Under the pieces are notes generated by a model. That model had not been told where the DNA came from. It made no database searches and worked only from the letters and a program-made list of their open reading frames with translations. The position numbers and the translations under genes were made by a program. Shown here piece by piece: positions 1 through 13,400 of a DNA stretch of 64,000 nt; within the stretch, counting starts at the first letter, position 1, and every line of letters starts with the position of its first letter. Origin of the DNA: Persicaria tinctoria (lineage: Eukaryota > Streptophyta > Magnoliopsida > Caryophyllales > Polygonaceae). The DNA lies in contig JBANSL010000007.1 in the NCBI GenBank assembly GCA_037127255.1, positions 64,465,038-64,529,037 on the forward strand, written 5' to 3'.

Positions 1-2067
1 ATAACACCCAGTGCATAGAGCGCCCATCATGAGTAAGTTCAAAGAACTTACCTGGAGTAGCAGATCAGCAAGACGAAAAGCAGCAAGATACAAGCAAGCA
101 GGTTACAGATCACCTAACAATTATTAATAATATGCATAAGTAAACTGCACAAAATGGGATCCATTTACCACTACATAACATTCTCATCAATCCATTAATC
201 ATAGCATCATCAGCATCCTTTATCTCAACTTATCTCAACATCTTATATCATCTTACTCCACTGTCATTTCCATAACTGGCCCAATCATACTTCAATCCAT
301 ATAATCTCACTAGCTAGTCAAGTTGTTATTTAAAACAATTACTTCAAAATTATACTTAGCCATTTCTAATTCATAAAATATTTAATCTTTAAAAATACTT
401 CCAAAAATCCATTTAAATAATCCCGACATACTTTACTTTAATTAAAACATCAATCTTGGGACTTAAATAACTTTCAACACTTAATAAATAGTTCAGATTA
501 TATACTTTAAAACCGACCCTCTTTAAATATCGACACAAAAATCGATTTCTAAATAATCAATTATCGGTTATCGGTTAAACAATTAATAAATAAATAAATA
601 AATGAATAACGAATAAACTCGAACCGAACCAACGCTTTTAACCCGAACCGAACCAAACCCGCTAAATCCCATCCCGGTTAAACAAATAAACAAATAATAT
701 AATATATAACCAAAAATAGAGAGATGGGGCCCACAGGAGTTTTCATCTTCCTCCTCCGATTTCAAAAACAACTCCCGCCGGGCATCATACGAGGACTCTC
801 GCCGGCGTCGAGCTGGAGCTCCACCTCCCGGCCTCCTTCTCCGATGTTGTTCGGCACCCAGCTCCGCCTCGTCTCGGCTCACCCGTGCTCTGCTCGGCCT
901 CGTTGGTCGCCCCTGCTCATCGCTTGCGCTCTCGCCTGACGACGCTCGCTCATCGCTCATTCGAGCTCGCCGGAGCTCTCGACTGAGCTCACGAGCTTCA
1001 CCCGACGTCCCGCACTCAGCTCACGCACACTCGCACTCACTCTCGGCCCGACCCAAGACAGAAATTAAATCAAAACAGAGGGAGGAGAGGCAGAAACTCA
1101 CCGAGGGAGTTCGCGACTTCGGAGCTTCGTCGGAGCTTATCGGTGGCTCGATTCACTGCGTCGGAGAGGGAGGACCTCGAGGTCGACCTAGGACAAATAA
1201 AGGATTGTTAAAGGGGTGTGATTCCATGGGATTTTGAATCGAACGAGAGATCGAACTCACCAAACTCGGAGGGAAAAACAGGGTAACGGAGAGGACGTCG
1301 GGGCTGCGCTCTCGGCCTTCGGGCTCTTCGAGGCGACGCTGCTGCTGCTCGGGGTGTCGAGGAGGTATAGGACCTTCTGTTGGCGGCTCGTGGTGGAAGG
1401 AGGGAAGAGCAGGGGTTGCGTAGGTGCTCCCTTCCTCTCGGCAACACAGGGGAGAGATTGGGGCTGTTGCTGCCGCTGCTGCGCTCTCAAGGACGGGGGA
1501 CGGCTAGCTATTGCTGGTGGCTCGAGGGAGGCGATCGGAGCTGTTATGGTTGCTGCTCAGCAGACGAGGAAGGATGGAAGAAGTGGTGGTGAGCTGTATG
1601 TGGAACCAAAGAGCGGGAGTGGAGGTGACGGTGAGGGTATGGTGATGGTGATGGCGATGGCGGAATGGCGTGGGAGTTGTGACGTCGAACATCAGAAATA
1701 GGAATGGAGGGAGAGGGATGGATTTGAAAGGGTATGGTGAGGTGAGGGAGTGGTTGAAGATTGTGTGTTGAATTGGTTAACTGTTACCCGAAAATAATTC
1801 CCGAATACGCGAATTTTGAATCCTACAATTAGTTATTAAATGTTATTTTCCCCGACTCTCGCTTTCTCGATCAATTAGATTTATAAAAATCGAAAAGGAT
1901 ATCACACTACGATAATTATTTTGAATTTTCGAGGTAAAACGACGGAAATTATTCGTCAAATTTTATTTTTCGGCCAGAATCCGCTAAATGAGTTCTAAAT
2001 TCAGTTTATGTTCATTTTTAATTTCCTTTTCCCAAAAATTTAGGATTTTAAGTTCCGAGCCTTTACA
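1..2067 (-). repeat. Element A left LTR, partial
   Basis: This is the part of an LTR that matches 8430-10498 and 16911-18977. On the plus strand it ends in TTTACA at 2067, next to a polypurine tract complement. Its first roughly 900 bases are missing because the window begins inside it. It contains an AT-rich part (about 300-700) and a GC-rich part (about 720-1700). The open frames in the GC-rich part exist in every LTR copy on both strands and resemble no protein I know. Confidence 0.85.
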
Positions 2068-2080
2068 TCATCCACCTCTA
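2068..2080 (-). promoter_or_regulatory. Polypurine tract of element A, copy 1
   Basis: Directly next to the LTR end, the minus strand reads TTAGAGGTGGATGA before the LTR start TGTAAAGG. A purine-rich stretch at this place is the expected plus-strand DNA primer of an LTR retrotransposon. The same sequence lies at 10499-10511 next to the middle LTR. Confidence 0.75.
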
Positions 2081-2509
2081 AAAACAAGTCTCGTCCCCGA
2101 GACTAAAATAATCTTAAAACAGGGGATGAAGTTTGAAATTGGTGAGTTCAAGGATCATGTCATTGATCCCGTGAACACCTCATAAGTGCCCCTATGAGAT
2201 CCTCACAGTACCGTTGCCGTGATCACAATATCCCCAATAGACCGTAGTAAGAATGTAATATGGGCCCCTATCACATCCTTACTCCGACTCTTTGGCCATA
2301 TCATAACTCAAATATTATTATCCACTTCGTGAGGCGTCATAATGTAAATCCAGTCCTGAATGATTCAAAAGAGTTTTACGAATGGAAAGATTGACCTCGA
2401 AATCGTTAAAATTCTTGATAGGATTTATTCTTTTAAAATCCAAGTTAGTATTTTTCAAATCCGTTCAAAATCTTCAAATTCGACGTTAGTCAAGCAATTT
2501 CACATCACG

Positions 2510-2533
2510 AGAGGTGGAATCATCCACCTCTAA
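2510..2533 (-). promoter_or_regulatory. Second polypurine-tract copy inside a hairpin (element A)
   Basis: About 440 bases inside the element from the terminal polypurine tract, the same TTAGAGGTGGATGA occurs again on the minus strand. Here it is also one arm of a perfect 9-base inverted repeat (AGAGGTGGA, 4-base loop, TCCACCTCT; 2510-2531). It is repeated in copy 2 at 10941-10964. An internal second plus-strand primer is one reading (inference). Confidence 0.5.
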
Positions 2534-5500
2534 AGGCTAATCCCATATTCCCTTCCTAGGTTCGAAGTCAGAATCAAGGTTCAACAATTCAGTTTCTATC
2601 ATTTCCATCATCAAGCATCATGTATATATATCGAATAGCAATAGCACCTCACGTCTAAATAGCATAACATAATCACCTCAAGAATAGCCACATACCATCC
2701 ATTCAGAACATGTCAAAAGCAATAACAAAATCTCAACATCATACCACGAGCCATAAGGCATATCTACATCATACTGAAGTAATCACAAGTCCATGATCGA
2801 ATTCTCATAAGTTATCATGCAAGCACACATGTCAAGAGATCAATGGCCTAGGTGTCACAAGGTTAGTATGTCAGTACACATCAATTCTCAAAATCGCATA
2901 ACATCGCACTACACGTAGAACCAGTCATAGCAGATTTATCATGTCAACATATCAACACATCAAGGCCATGCCTATTAAGATTCAGAAAAGGAAGTTCAAG
3001 TAGTATATAATTCACCAACATGTCAGCATGCCCTAAAAGACATCACCTCAACTCATCACAATATCGAATGACGATCATTTAGTAACCAGGCACCATTGAG
3101 TCATGTTCATCATTTGACGTATCAATAATCATGTTTAACTATATAATACATCATCATGCTTTCATATAATAACACATCATTATCTCATATATCATGTCGC
3201 AACACATCCTAACATGCTTCTACAACAACATAACAGGTTAGCAAATCATTAATATATCATGATAGCATTTGTCACTTTCACTAGATTTCAATATTGCATA
3301 TCAACGTGTAGTATTGTTCCATACCAAGTTCCTCATGGTCGCTATCTAACATCATGCCAGTACATATTTACAAGTCATGTAAGCAAGAAAATTCCCAAAT
3401 TATCCTCCGTACGTCAACAAGTCTCAATTTGCTATTATGCTCAAAATTATTGCAAAACATCATATATGAACATAGTCAATTCAAGCTAGCAACTTTCATC
3501 ATAACCTTATCAGATACCAATTCAAGTTCCTTGGCATTCGCAGTTCATACTTTTATAGACAAAGGAATTTAGATCATGCTTAACAACTCACATTAGCAAA
3601 ACATCAAGACATCATGGTATATAAGAACTGCAAGGCATTGAATCATATAATCATAATCAATGGACCCTCAGGAAACATTCATTACCAAGTCAGCACATCA
3701 ACACGTAAATTTCATCGTCAGGTCAGTGCAATATCGCCATCAACTAATTTAGAAGGATTAAGAGTTAGAACGGAGGACACTCCCGCTCGCAAGTCATATC
3801 ATACTCAGTAATCGTCATCATCAAAACATGCTTGTCCTGCCGAAATCGTTGATCTTGAGGCCCGTGGGTTATGGGCCCAAGCCTTCGCGGCATTGCTCTA
3901 TCGCTATCCGACTTCCCATTTCCTCTTTCATGCGGCCGCTCGTCCAACGTGTCGCGTAGAAGTCCAAGTTAGTGAAGATAGGAGAGGGACAAGAGCGGAC
4001 AACCCAATGTTCCTTTCGGAACAAACACACACCAACCCTAAGGATGACAACTAGAGATAAAACTCCGACCTGAGAATAGCAACGATGCCCTTATGGAAGT
4101 CTATTAAGTTATAATTGCGACAAGAAAACACGAATTCATCATGGAGCATATCAATCACACTAATCCACGCTAACATGTACCTATCTCAGGGGAGCAACAT
4201 TCGTATTCATTTCCAACAACACGATCGATTCCTATACTGATGCATGCGAGACAAGATAGTAGTCTATTATTCCATCAAAGCATATATGCCTAGCAACTTA
4301 AGCAAGTTATGCGAAATAAAAAATGATCATGCAAGATTCGAGGTCATGTGGGATTTAACGACGATGACGAGTATGGTGCATATGAACGAATGCACAAGCA
4401 TGGTGTACGCATAAATAGGTGAGGTCAAATATGGCATGGCGAGGTGTAACATATCAACCAGATTAAATGTCATACGAGAACATATAGGAGCAACCTAGTA
4501 ACTATCTCATCCGAACACACTGGTCATATAGTAGGTCAAGCATGGCACGTAATCATACGACAGGATAAATTTAGAGAGCACAGGTCCTACATGATACTAG
4601 CGACACATAATGTGATGCAAGTATAGTCAAGAGTCATTACAAGGGGTTCAACAGGATGTTCACGAAACATGAGGCGTCATTGAAGTAACAAGAAGGGCAT
4701 CATGGGCAATAGGTTATAATCATGCTAGGAACGAATCATCATAGGACACATATAAAGGTACAATAGTTATCACATCATAGAATAGGTACAACATGTAATC
4801 ATTTAGCGAGTCATATTGGAAATCATAAGCCCTACAGGATACTACTAGCACATATCGAATCATGACCACAATCAAGGTAACTCAACTAAATTCATTTTAA
4901 CATTAATGTGTCATGCATATGCGAAATGATATAACGTGGTGTGTAATCATGCGAGGTGCCAAGTCATACATCTATGCCAACACTACAGGAATTCATAAGG
5001 TAATAGGGGAAACACTACTGAGTGACCACATGTAAGCATGCTAGGATAAACCATCACATAAAGCAATTGATCATCGAATTCAACATCAATCTAATTTGCA
5101 TGAGTAAGATATTTCAAGGTGATAGAAAGATAGAAGGATCACACTATGAGGGACCTAGCTCGAGAGGGAATCAACAATAATGCAAGCAAGGTATAAATTC
5201 ACACAAGTCACAACCAATGGTCCTACATGATACTAAAGGCTTAACATGACATTCGATACATACATGCGCTTGAATGACCAACACATTGATGTGCAAGAAA
5301 TCCTATGAACATAGTCCGTCGATATAGAAGCATGGGAGGAATATAACAATTCATAATGCAAGCCTACACAACAGGCAATATGACTAACATACAAGGTATG
5401 TGTTCCAACTCAACAACCATTTGAATAAGGCATGCATTTACCAAGACATCACGTCAAATAGCATGATCACAATTGAACTACTAATTTAGTCAACAACCAC

Positions 5501-7517
5501 GGATAATATCGACTAATCATGCAGGGGAAATCATCTTACGACATTCATACAAGAGAAGTGTAGCACACTATCATGGGCCTAATCAAGGGGAAGACAATAA
5601 CTATATACAGACACTTATCATGCAATTCATGCTTCAAATCAGTCGTTAGTACGACCAATACAACAGGTCAATTAGACATGCGAAGGCGACATATAATCAG
5701 GACAGGAAGCAAGGTGCAACACGGGACCTAAGCAATGGGGAAAGCATGGGTACAAAATGTCATACAACCAAGAATTTACATTGAGACTCATCATCTTAAC
5801 ATGTACTGGGAATTACATATCATATAAGGCATGTTGACATCAAGTTGTAACACATATCCATCAAGTAAGGCACTCACTCTATCATGATACAAGAACTGAA
5901 CGATCACACTATCATGAACCTATTTATAGGGAGAACATTAATCATGCTGCTTTCCAACACTTGACATTTACATTAATGCACTAGTATGACGATGCAACAT
6001 ACTGAGTAAGGCATGCTGGGATGATAGAGACTTAACATGTGTAACTTGGACTCACACAATGGCCATCATGAACATTAAAGCATGCATTCATCAAAACTTA
6101 ATTGACAATTATACCACATATTCCCCATCCAACGCAACTAATCACACAATAATATCAAGTGAAAAACAACCAACAGTCGTTAATCTGACGAATACCAAAT
6201 AGATGGGCATGTGGTAGATTCTTGTCATAAAACGAGTAATAAGCATCAAGGCGTCATCCGCTAGTATGCTAAAGAGATCATTTACATGCATTCATACAAA
6301 GAAGAGTTTATCACACTATCATGGACCTAACCCAGGAGAAAACAATTATCATGTAGGTTCATATCATGTGGTTTATATGCTTCCAATCAATCATTAGTAC
6401 AATTAATACAATAACTTAAGTAGGCATGCTATGACAACGTGATCACGATAGAGAGTGAGGCATAACACAAGACTTGATCAACGCAACTAATCACAGATGT
6501 AATAACAAGAGCAACGTTTTACAAATGAGCATTTGCAAGGTACATGCATGAGGTTACAAAATCATGTCATGTAGTTCAAAGAGAGTCACCATTACAACCG
6601 GACAGAGATCCCTAAGGGCAACCATTGACTTTCCCGAACTGACTCATCACCCCTATTTCTCGTGGGACCTTGGTACGTATGATTCTTTGTGGCAAGAAAA
6701 CCTCGGTTGATCATCATAAGAATCAAGGAAGACAAACCCCAAAAACACCTTACTTTTGACTCAAAATGACATCAAGAACTATCTTCCAATACTCACTCAG
6801 ACAACCTCCATATCCATACATGAGTTTCTGACGCAATGTGTTTACCAACCCGATTCCCATGAAAGATACTGCTATCCGGGAGAAAGACTCGATAGAACCG
6901 TCAAAGGGTTAACAAACATAGTGGAAGGGGCTGTTTCACACAAGCTGGGCTGACCACACAGACTTAAGGGTACTCCCACTATCCCGTGTGCACAAATCAG
7001 TCGATAGACATTTAATTGTTAGGCATACCAATCAGATTTTAGCATGTCAAGCACTCATCATAGAATTAGTCAATGACAATTATAATAACCTCCTTCGAGG
7101 GAGATCGTACTCAGTCTCACTATATAAAGCACATCAAGCTATCTAATGTCGCTCTTCGAGGAGCGACTGACCGGAGGGGCAAAAACCTCGCGATCCTACC
7201 TAACTCGCCACTCCAACCACCTTGGTGCAATCTCCTTGGAGTCTTCCAGACCCACTGTAAAGAGCAAGCTAGTATTTTGCCTACCGTTCCCAACTACTCC
7301 CAATAGGGGTGGTCTAGCGCCTTTACTACCCACTCGTGTCCCCGTTTGGTCGATTTTCCTTATTTATTACAAGTCGAGTTCATTACTTAGTTCAATTTTA
7401 GTTAAGCATCTTAAATTCATTTTGCCCCTTTAAATCATTTTCGAAAAGTCCTTGAAACTCGTGGGCTGTTTTCAAAACTTACACTCGACCCTTGTGTACC
7501 CGAATTGCACAACCTGA

Positions 7518-7529
7518 GCTCTGATACCA
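7518..7529 (-). promoter_or_regulatory. Primer binding site, tRNA-Met type (element A, copy 1)
   Basis: The minus strand reads TGGTATCAGAGC, the common plant initiator tRNA-Met primer site, four bases from the LTR end at 7534. This fixes the sense of element A as minus and marks the internal/LTR border. Confidence 0.85.
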
Positions 7530-7533
7530 TCTT

Positions 7534-10498
7534 TGTAACGGCCCGGAATTATGATTTCCGGGTTACGTTTCAAGGGATAAAACCCCTTGTTCGGATCTTG
7601 CAATTCAGGTACGGGTTGAGTTTTAAAACAAAATATTTGTACTAAAAGAAGGGATTTCGAACCCTTAAAGATCGCGGATCCATTGGAGATCAAATACCTG
7701 CCTTAGTCTAATCGTGAAATCGAGCGAAAGCAAAAATAAGGTTGAGTTTAAATACAATCCGAAAAGAAGTATAAAAGAGAGGAAGTGTGGTGGTCTCTCA
7801 ACCTCTCGATCTAACGCCAAAAGTCTGAACCCGCCAAGCATCCACATAAGCAACGATAGCGGCTAACGGTTACCTGAATCTAAAAAAAATGAGGGGGATC
7901 TGGGTCAATCATCAGGTCACTCATGCGCGTATGTAAACACACTCTGAGAGGCATATAATAAGCACCCTATTCTTAAGATGAAATGCGTAATGCCATACGT
8001 AAATTAGATCACATATATATATATACTGACAGATTGATATAATGCAGAAAGCGATAAATGGATCCACACAGAATGCCAAATGACATGTCCCTCTCGTACC
8101 TCCACCCCCCTTTCAATAGGGCGGAGACTGGCCAGTTCGGTGCTATAGCATATCAATTTCCTCGTGGTGGTGCACAACCCACGACATCAGCATATCATAT
8201 CATCTCATCGCTTGCCCGATGGTGCTGGGCTATCATATCATGCTCATATAGACTCGATTGACTCAGGGTACCCGATGAGGCTGGGCTACCCTATGACCCT
8301 AGCAAAGACTCTAGGACTATCAAAGATAACGGCCGTTCTCTTGCAAGGACATATAGCAATCATATGATTTTCATTTTAGCTCCTAAGCATGATTCTAAGT
8401 CGTATGGTGCATGGACACTAGCCTACTATATAACACCCAGTGCATAGAGCGCCCATCATGAGTAAGTTCAAAGAACTTACCTGGAGTAGCAGATCAGCAA
8501 GACGAAAAGCAGCAAGATACAAGCAAGCAGGTTACAGATCACCTAACAATTATTAATAATATGCATAAGTAAACTGCACAAAATGGGATCCATTTACCAC
8601 TACATAACATTCTCATCAATCCATTAATCATAGCATCATCAGCATCCTTTATCTCAACTTATCTCAACATCTTATATCATCTTACTCCACTGTCATTTCC
8701 ATAACTGGCCCAATCATACTTCAATCCATATAATCTCACTAGCTAGTCAAGTTGTTATTTAAAACAATTACTTCAAAATTATACTTAGCCATTTCTAATT
8801 CATAAAATATTTAATCTTTAAAAATACTTCCAAAAATCCATTTAAATAATCCCGACATACTTTACTTTAATTAAAACATCAATCTTGGGACTTAAATAAC
8901 TTTCAACACTTAATAAATAGTTCAGATTATATACTTTAAAACCGACCCTCTTTAAATATCGACACAAAAATCGATTTCTAAATAATCAATTATCGGTTAT
9001 CGGTTAAACAATTAATAAATAAATAAATAAATGAATAACGAATAAACTCGAACCGAACCAACGCTTTTAACCCGAACCGAACCAAACCCGCTAAATCCCA
9101 TCCCGGTTAACAACAAATAAACAAATAATATAATATATAACCAAAAATAGAGAGATGGGGCCCACAGGAGTCTTCATCTTCCTCCTCCGATTTCAAAAAC
9201 AACTCCCGCCGGGCATCATACGAGGACTCTCGCCGGCGTCGAGCTGGAGCTCCACCTCCCGGCCTCCTTCTCCGATGTTGTTCGGCACCCAGCTCCGCCT
9301 CGTCTCGGCTCACCCGTGCTCTGCTCGGCCTCGCTGGCCGCCCCTGCTCATCGCTTGCGCTCTCGCCTGACGACGCTCGCTCATCGCTCATTCGAGCTCG
9401 CCGGAGCTCTCGACTGAGCTCACGAGCTTCACCCGACGTCCCGCACTCAGCTCACGCACACTCGCACTCACTCTCGGCCCGACCCAAGACAGAAATTAAA
9501 TCAAAACAGAGGGAGGAGAGGCAGAAACTCACCGAGGGAGTTCGCGACTTCGGAGCTTCGTCGGAGCTTATCGGTGGCTCGATTCACTGCGTCGGAGAGG
9601 GAGGACCTCGAGGTCGACCTAGGACAAATAAAGGATTGTTAAAGGGGTGTGATTCCATGGGATTTTGAATCGAACGAGAGATCGAACTCACCAAACTCGG
9701 AGGGAAAAACAGGGTAACGGAGAGGACGTCGGGGCTGCGCTCTCGGCCTTCGGGCTCTTCGAGGCGACGCTGCTGCTGCTCGGGGTGTCGAGGAGGTATA
9801 GGACCTTCTGTTGGCGGCTCGTGGTGGAAGGAGGGAAGAGCAGGGGTTGCGTAGGTGCTCCCTTCCTCTCGGCAACACAGGGGAGAGATTGGGGCTGTTG
9901 CTGCCGCTGCTGCGCTCTCAAGGACGGGGGACGGCTAGCTATTGCTGGTGGCTCGAGGGAGGCGATCGGAGCTGTTATGGTTGCTGCTCAGCAGACGAGG
10001 AAGGATGGAAGAAGTGGTGGTGAGCTGTATGTGGAACCAAAGAGCGGGAGTGGAGGTGACGGTGAGGGTATGGTGATGGTGATGGCGATGGCGGAATGGC
10101 GTGGGAGTTGTGACGTCGAACATCAGAAATAGGAATGGAGGGAGAGGGATGGATTTGAAAGGGTATGGTGAGGTGAGGGAGTGGTTGAAGATTGTGTGTT
10201 GAATTGGTTAACTGTTACCCGAAAATAATTCCCGAATACGCGAATTTTGAATCCTACAATTAGTTATTAAATGTTATTTTCCCCGACTCTCGCTTTCTCG
10301 ATCAATTAGATTTATAAAAATCGAAAAGGATATCACACTACGATAATTATTTTGAATTTTCGAGGTAAAACGACGGAAATTATTCGTCAAATTTTATTTT
10401 TCGGCCAGAATCCGCTAAATGAGTTCTAAATTCAGTTTATGTTCATTTTTAATTTCCTTTTCCCCAAAATTTAGGATTTTAAGTTCCGAGCCTTTACA
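7534..10498 (-). repeat. Element A middle LTR (2965 bases, complete)
   Basis: The plus strand runs from TGTAACGGCCCGG at 7534 to CCGAGCCTTTACA at 10498, giving TG...CA ends and a short inverted terminal repeat. A primer site lies on one side and a polypurine tract on the other, so it serves both flanking internal regions. It carries a short AT run near 8012-8025 where the right LTR has a long microsatellite, and a GC-rich block at about 9150-10130. Confidence 0.88.
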
Positions 10499-13400
10499 TC
10501 ATCCACCTCTAAAAACAAGTCTCGTCCCCGAGACTAAAATAATCTTAAAACAGGGGATGAAGTTTGAAATTGGTGAGTTCAAGGATCATGTCATTGATCC
10601 CGTGAACACCTCATAAGTGCCCCTATGAGATCCTCACAGTACCGTTGCCGTGATCACAATATCCCCAATAGACCGTAGTAAGAATGTAATATGGGCCCCT
10701 ATCACATCCTTACTCCGACTCTTTGGCCATATCATAACTCAAATATTATTATCCACTTCGTGAGGCGTCATAATGTAAATCCAGTCCTGAATGATTCAAA
10801 AGAGTTTTACGAATGGAAAGATTGACCTCGAAATCGTTAAAATTCTTGATAGGATTTATTCTTTTAAAATCCAAGTTAGTATTTTTCAAATCCGTTCAAA
10901 ATCTTCAAATTCGACGTTAGTCAAGCAATTTCACATCACGAGAGGTGGAATCATCCACCTCTAAAGGCTAATCCCATATTCCCTTCCTAGGTTCGAAGTC
11001 AGAATCAAGGTTCAACAATTCAGTTTCTATCATTTCCATCATCAAGCATCATGTATATATATCGAATAGCAATAGCACCTCACGTCTAAATAGCATAACA
11101 TAATCACCTCAAGAATAGCCACATACCATCCATTCAGAACATGTCAAAAGCAATAACAAAATCTCAACATCATACCACGAGCCATAAGGCATATCTACAT
11201 CATACTGAAGTAATCACAAGTCCATGATCGAATTCTCATAAGTTATCATGCAAGCACACATGTCAAGAGATCAATGGCCTAGGTGTCACAAGGTTAGTAT
11301 GTCAGTACACATCAATTCTCAAAATCGCATAACATCGCACTACACGTAGAACCAGTCATAGCAGATTTATCATGTCAACATATCAACACATCAAGGCCAT
11401 GCCTATTAAGATTCAGAAAAGGAAGTTAAAGTAGTATATAATTCACCAACATGTCAGCATGCCCTAAAAGACATCACCTCAACTCATCACAATATCGAAT
11501 GACGATCATTTAGTAACCAGGCACCATTGAGTCATGTTCATCATTTGACGTATCAATAATCATGTTTAACTATATAATACATCATCATGCTTTCATATAA
11601 TAACACATCATTATCTCATATATCATGTCGCAACACATCCTAACATGCTTCTACAACAACATAACAGGTTAGCAAATCATTAATATATCATGATAGCATT
11701 TGTCACTTTCACTAGATTTCAATATTGCATATCAACGTGTAGTATTGTTCCATACCAAGTTCCTCATGGTCGCTATCTAACATCATGCCAGTACATATTT
11801 ACAAGTCATGTAAGCAAGAAAATTCCCAAATTATCCTCCGTACGTCAACAAGTCTCAATTTGCTATTATGCTCAAAATTATTGCAAAACATCATATATGA
11901 ACATAGTCAATTCAAGCTAGCAACTTTCATCATAACCTTATCAGATACCAATTCAAGTTCCTTGGCATTCGCAGTTCATACTTTTATAGACAAAGGAATT
12001 TAGATCATGCTTAACAACTCACATTAGCAAAACATCAAGACATCATGGTATATAAGAACTGCAAGGCATTGAATCATATAATCATAATCAATGGACCCTC
12101 AGGAAACATTCATTACCAAGTCAGCACATCAACACGTAAATTTCATCGTCAGGTCAGTGCAATATCGCCATCAACTAATTTAGAAGGATTAAGAGTTAGA
12201 ACGGAGGACACTCCCGCTCGCAAGTCATATCATACTCAGTAATCGTCATCATCAAAACATGCTTGTCCTGCCGAAATCGTTGATCTTGAGGCCCGTGGGT
12301 TATGGGCCCAAGCCTTCGCGGCATTGCTCTATCGCTATCCGACTTCCCATTTCCTCTTTCATGCGGCCGCTCGTCCAACGTGTCGCGTAGAAGTCCAAGT
12401 TAGTGAAGATAGGAGAGGGACAAGAGCGGACAACCCAATGTTCCTTTCGGAACAAACACACACCAACCCTAAGGATGACAACTAGAGATAAAACTCCGAC
12501 CTGAGAATAGCAACGATGCCCTTATGGAAGTCTATTAAGTTATAATTGCGACAAGAAAACACGAATTCATCATGGAGCATATCAATCACACTAATCCACG
12601 CTAACATGTACCTATCTCAGGGGAGCAACATTCGTATTCATTTCCAACAACACGATCGATTCCTATACTGATGCATGCGAGACAAGATAGTAGTCTATTA
12701 TTCCATCAAAGCATATATGCCTAGCAACTTAAGCAAGTTATGCGAAATAAAAAATGATCATGCAAGATTCGAGGTCATGTGGGATTTAACGACGATGACG
12801 AGTATGGTGCATATGAATGAATGCACAAGCATGGTGTACGCATAAATAGGTGAGGTCAAATATGGCATGGCGAGGTGTAACATATCTACCAGATTAAATG
12901 TCATACGAGAACATATAGGAGCAACCTAGTAACTATCTCATCCGAACACACTGGTCATATAGTAGGTCAAGCATGGCACGTAATCATACGACAGGATAAA
13001 TTTAGAGAGCACAGGTCCTACATGATACTAGCGACACATAATGTGATGCAAGTATAGTCAAGAGTCATTACAAGGGGTTCAACAGGATGTTCACGAAACA
13101 TGAGGCGTCATTGAAGTAACAAGAAGGGCATCATGGGCAATAGGTTATAATCATGCTAGGAACGAATCATCATAGGACACATATAAAGGTACAATAGTTA
13201 TCACATCATAGAATAGGTACAACATGTAATCATTTAGCGAGTCATATTGGAAATCATAAGCCCTACAGGATACTACTAGCACATATCGAATCATGACCAC
13301 AATCAAGGTAACTCAACTAAATTCATTTTAACATTAATGTGTCATGCATATGCGAAATGATATAACGTGGTGTGTAATCATGCGAGGTGCCAAGTCATAC

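Larger units (their letters stand above)
2068..7533 (-). mobile_element. Element A internal region, copy 1 (non-coding)
   Basis: This is 5466 bases between the polypurine tract and the primer site. Its longest open frames are under 100 codons and none resembles gag, protease, reverse transcriptase or integrase. It is AT-rich with many CATG-containing words. Around 4.6-6.4 kb it is built from degenerate repeats of about 340-430 bases, recognised by a recurring ATCACACTATCATG phrase. A match of the same length occupies 10499-15964. Confidence 0.8.

Noticed and set aside
583..960. A 125-codon minus-strand Arg-rich frame, shortened in the second copy by a 2-base insertion
   Set aside because: Low-complexity composition from GC-rich LTR DNA; the frame breaks between nearly identical copies, so there is no sign of selection.
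1234..1701. A 155-codon plus-strand frame (also at 9665 and 18144) that looks like a repeated gene
   Set aside because: It lies in the GC-rich part of the LTR of element A, antisense to the element, has overlapping frames on both strands and no known domain. Copy-to-copy identity follows the LTR, not the frame.
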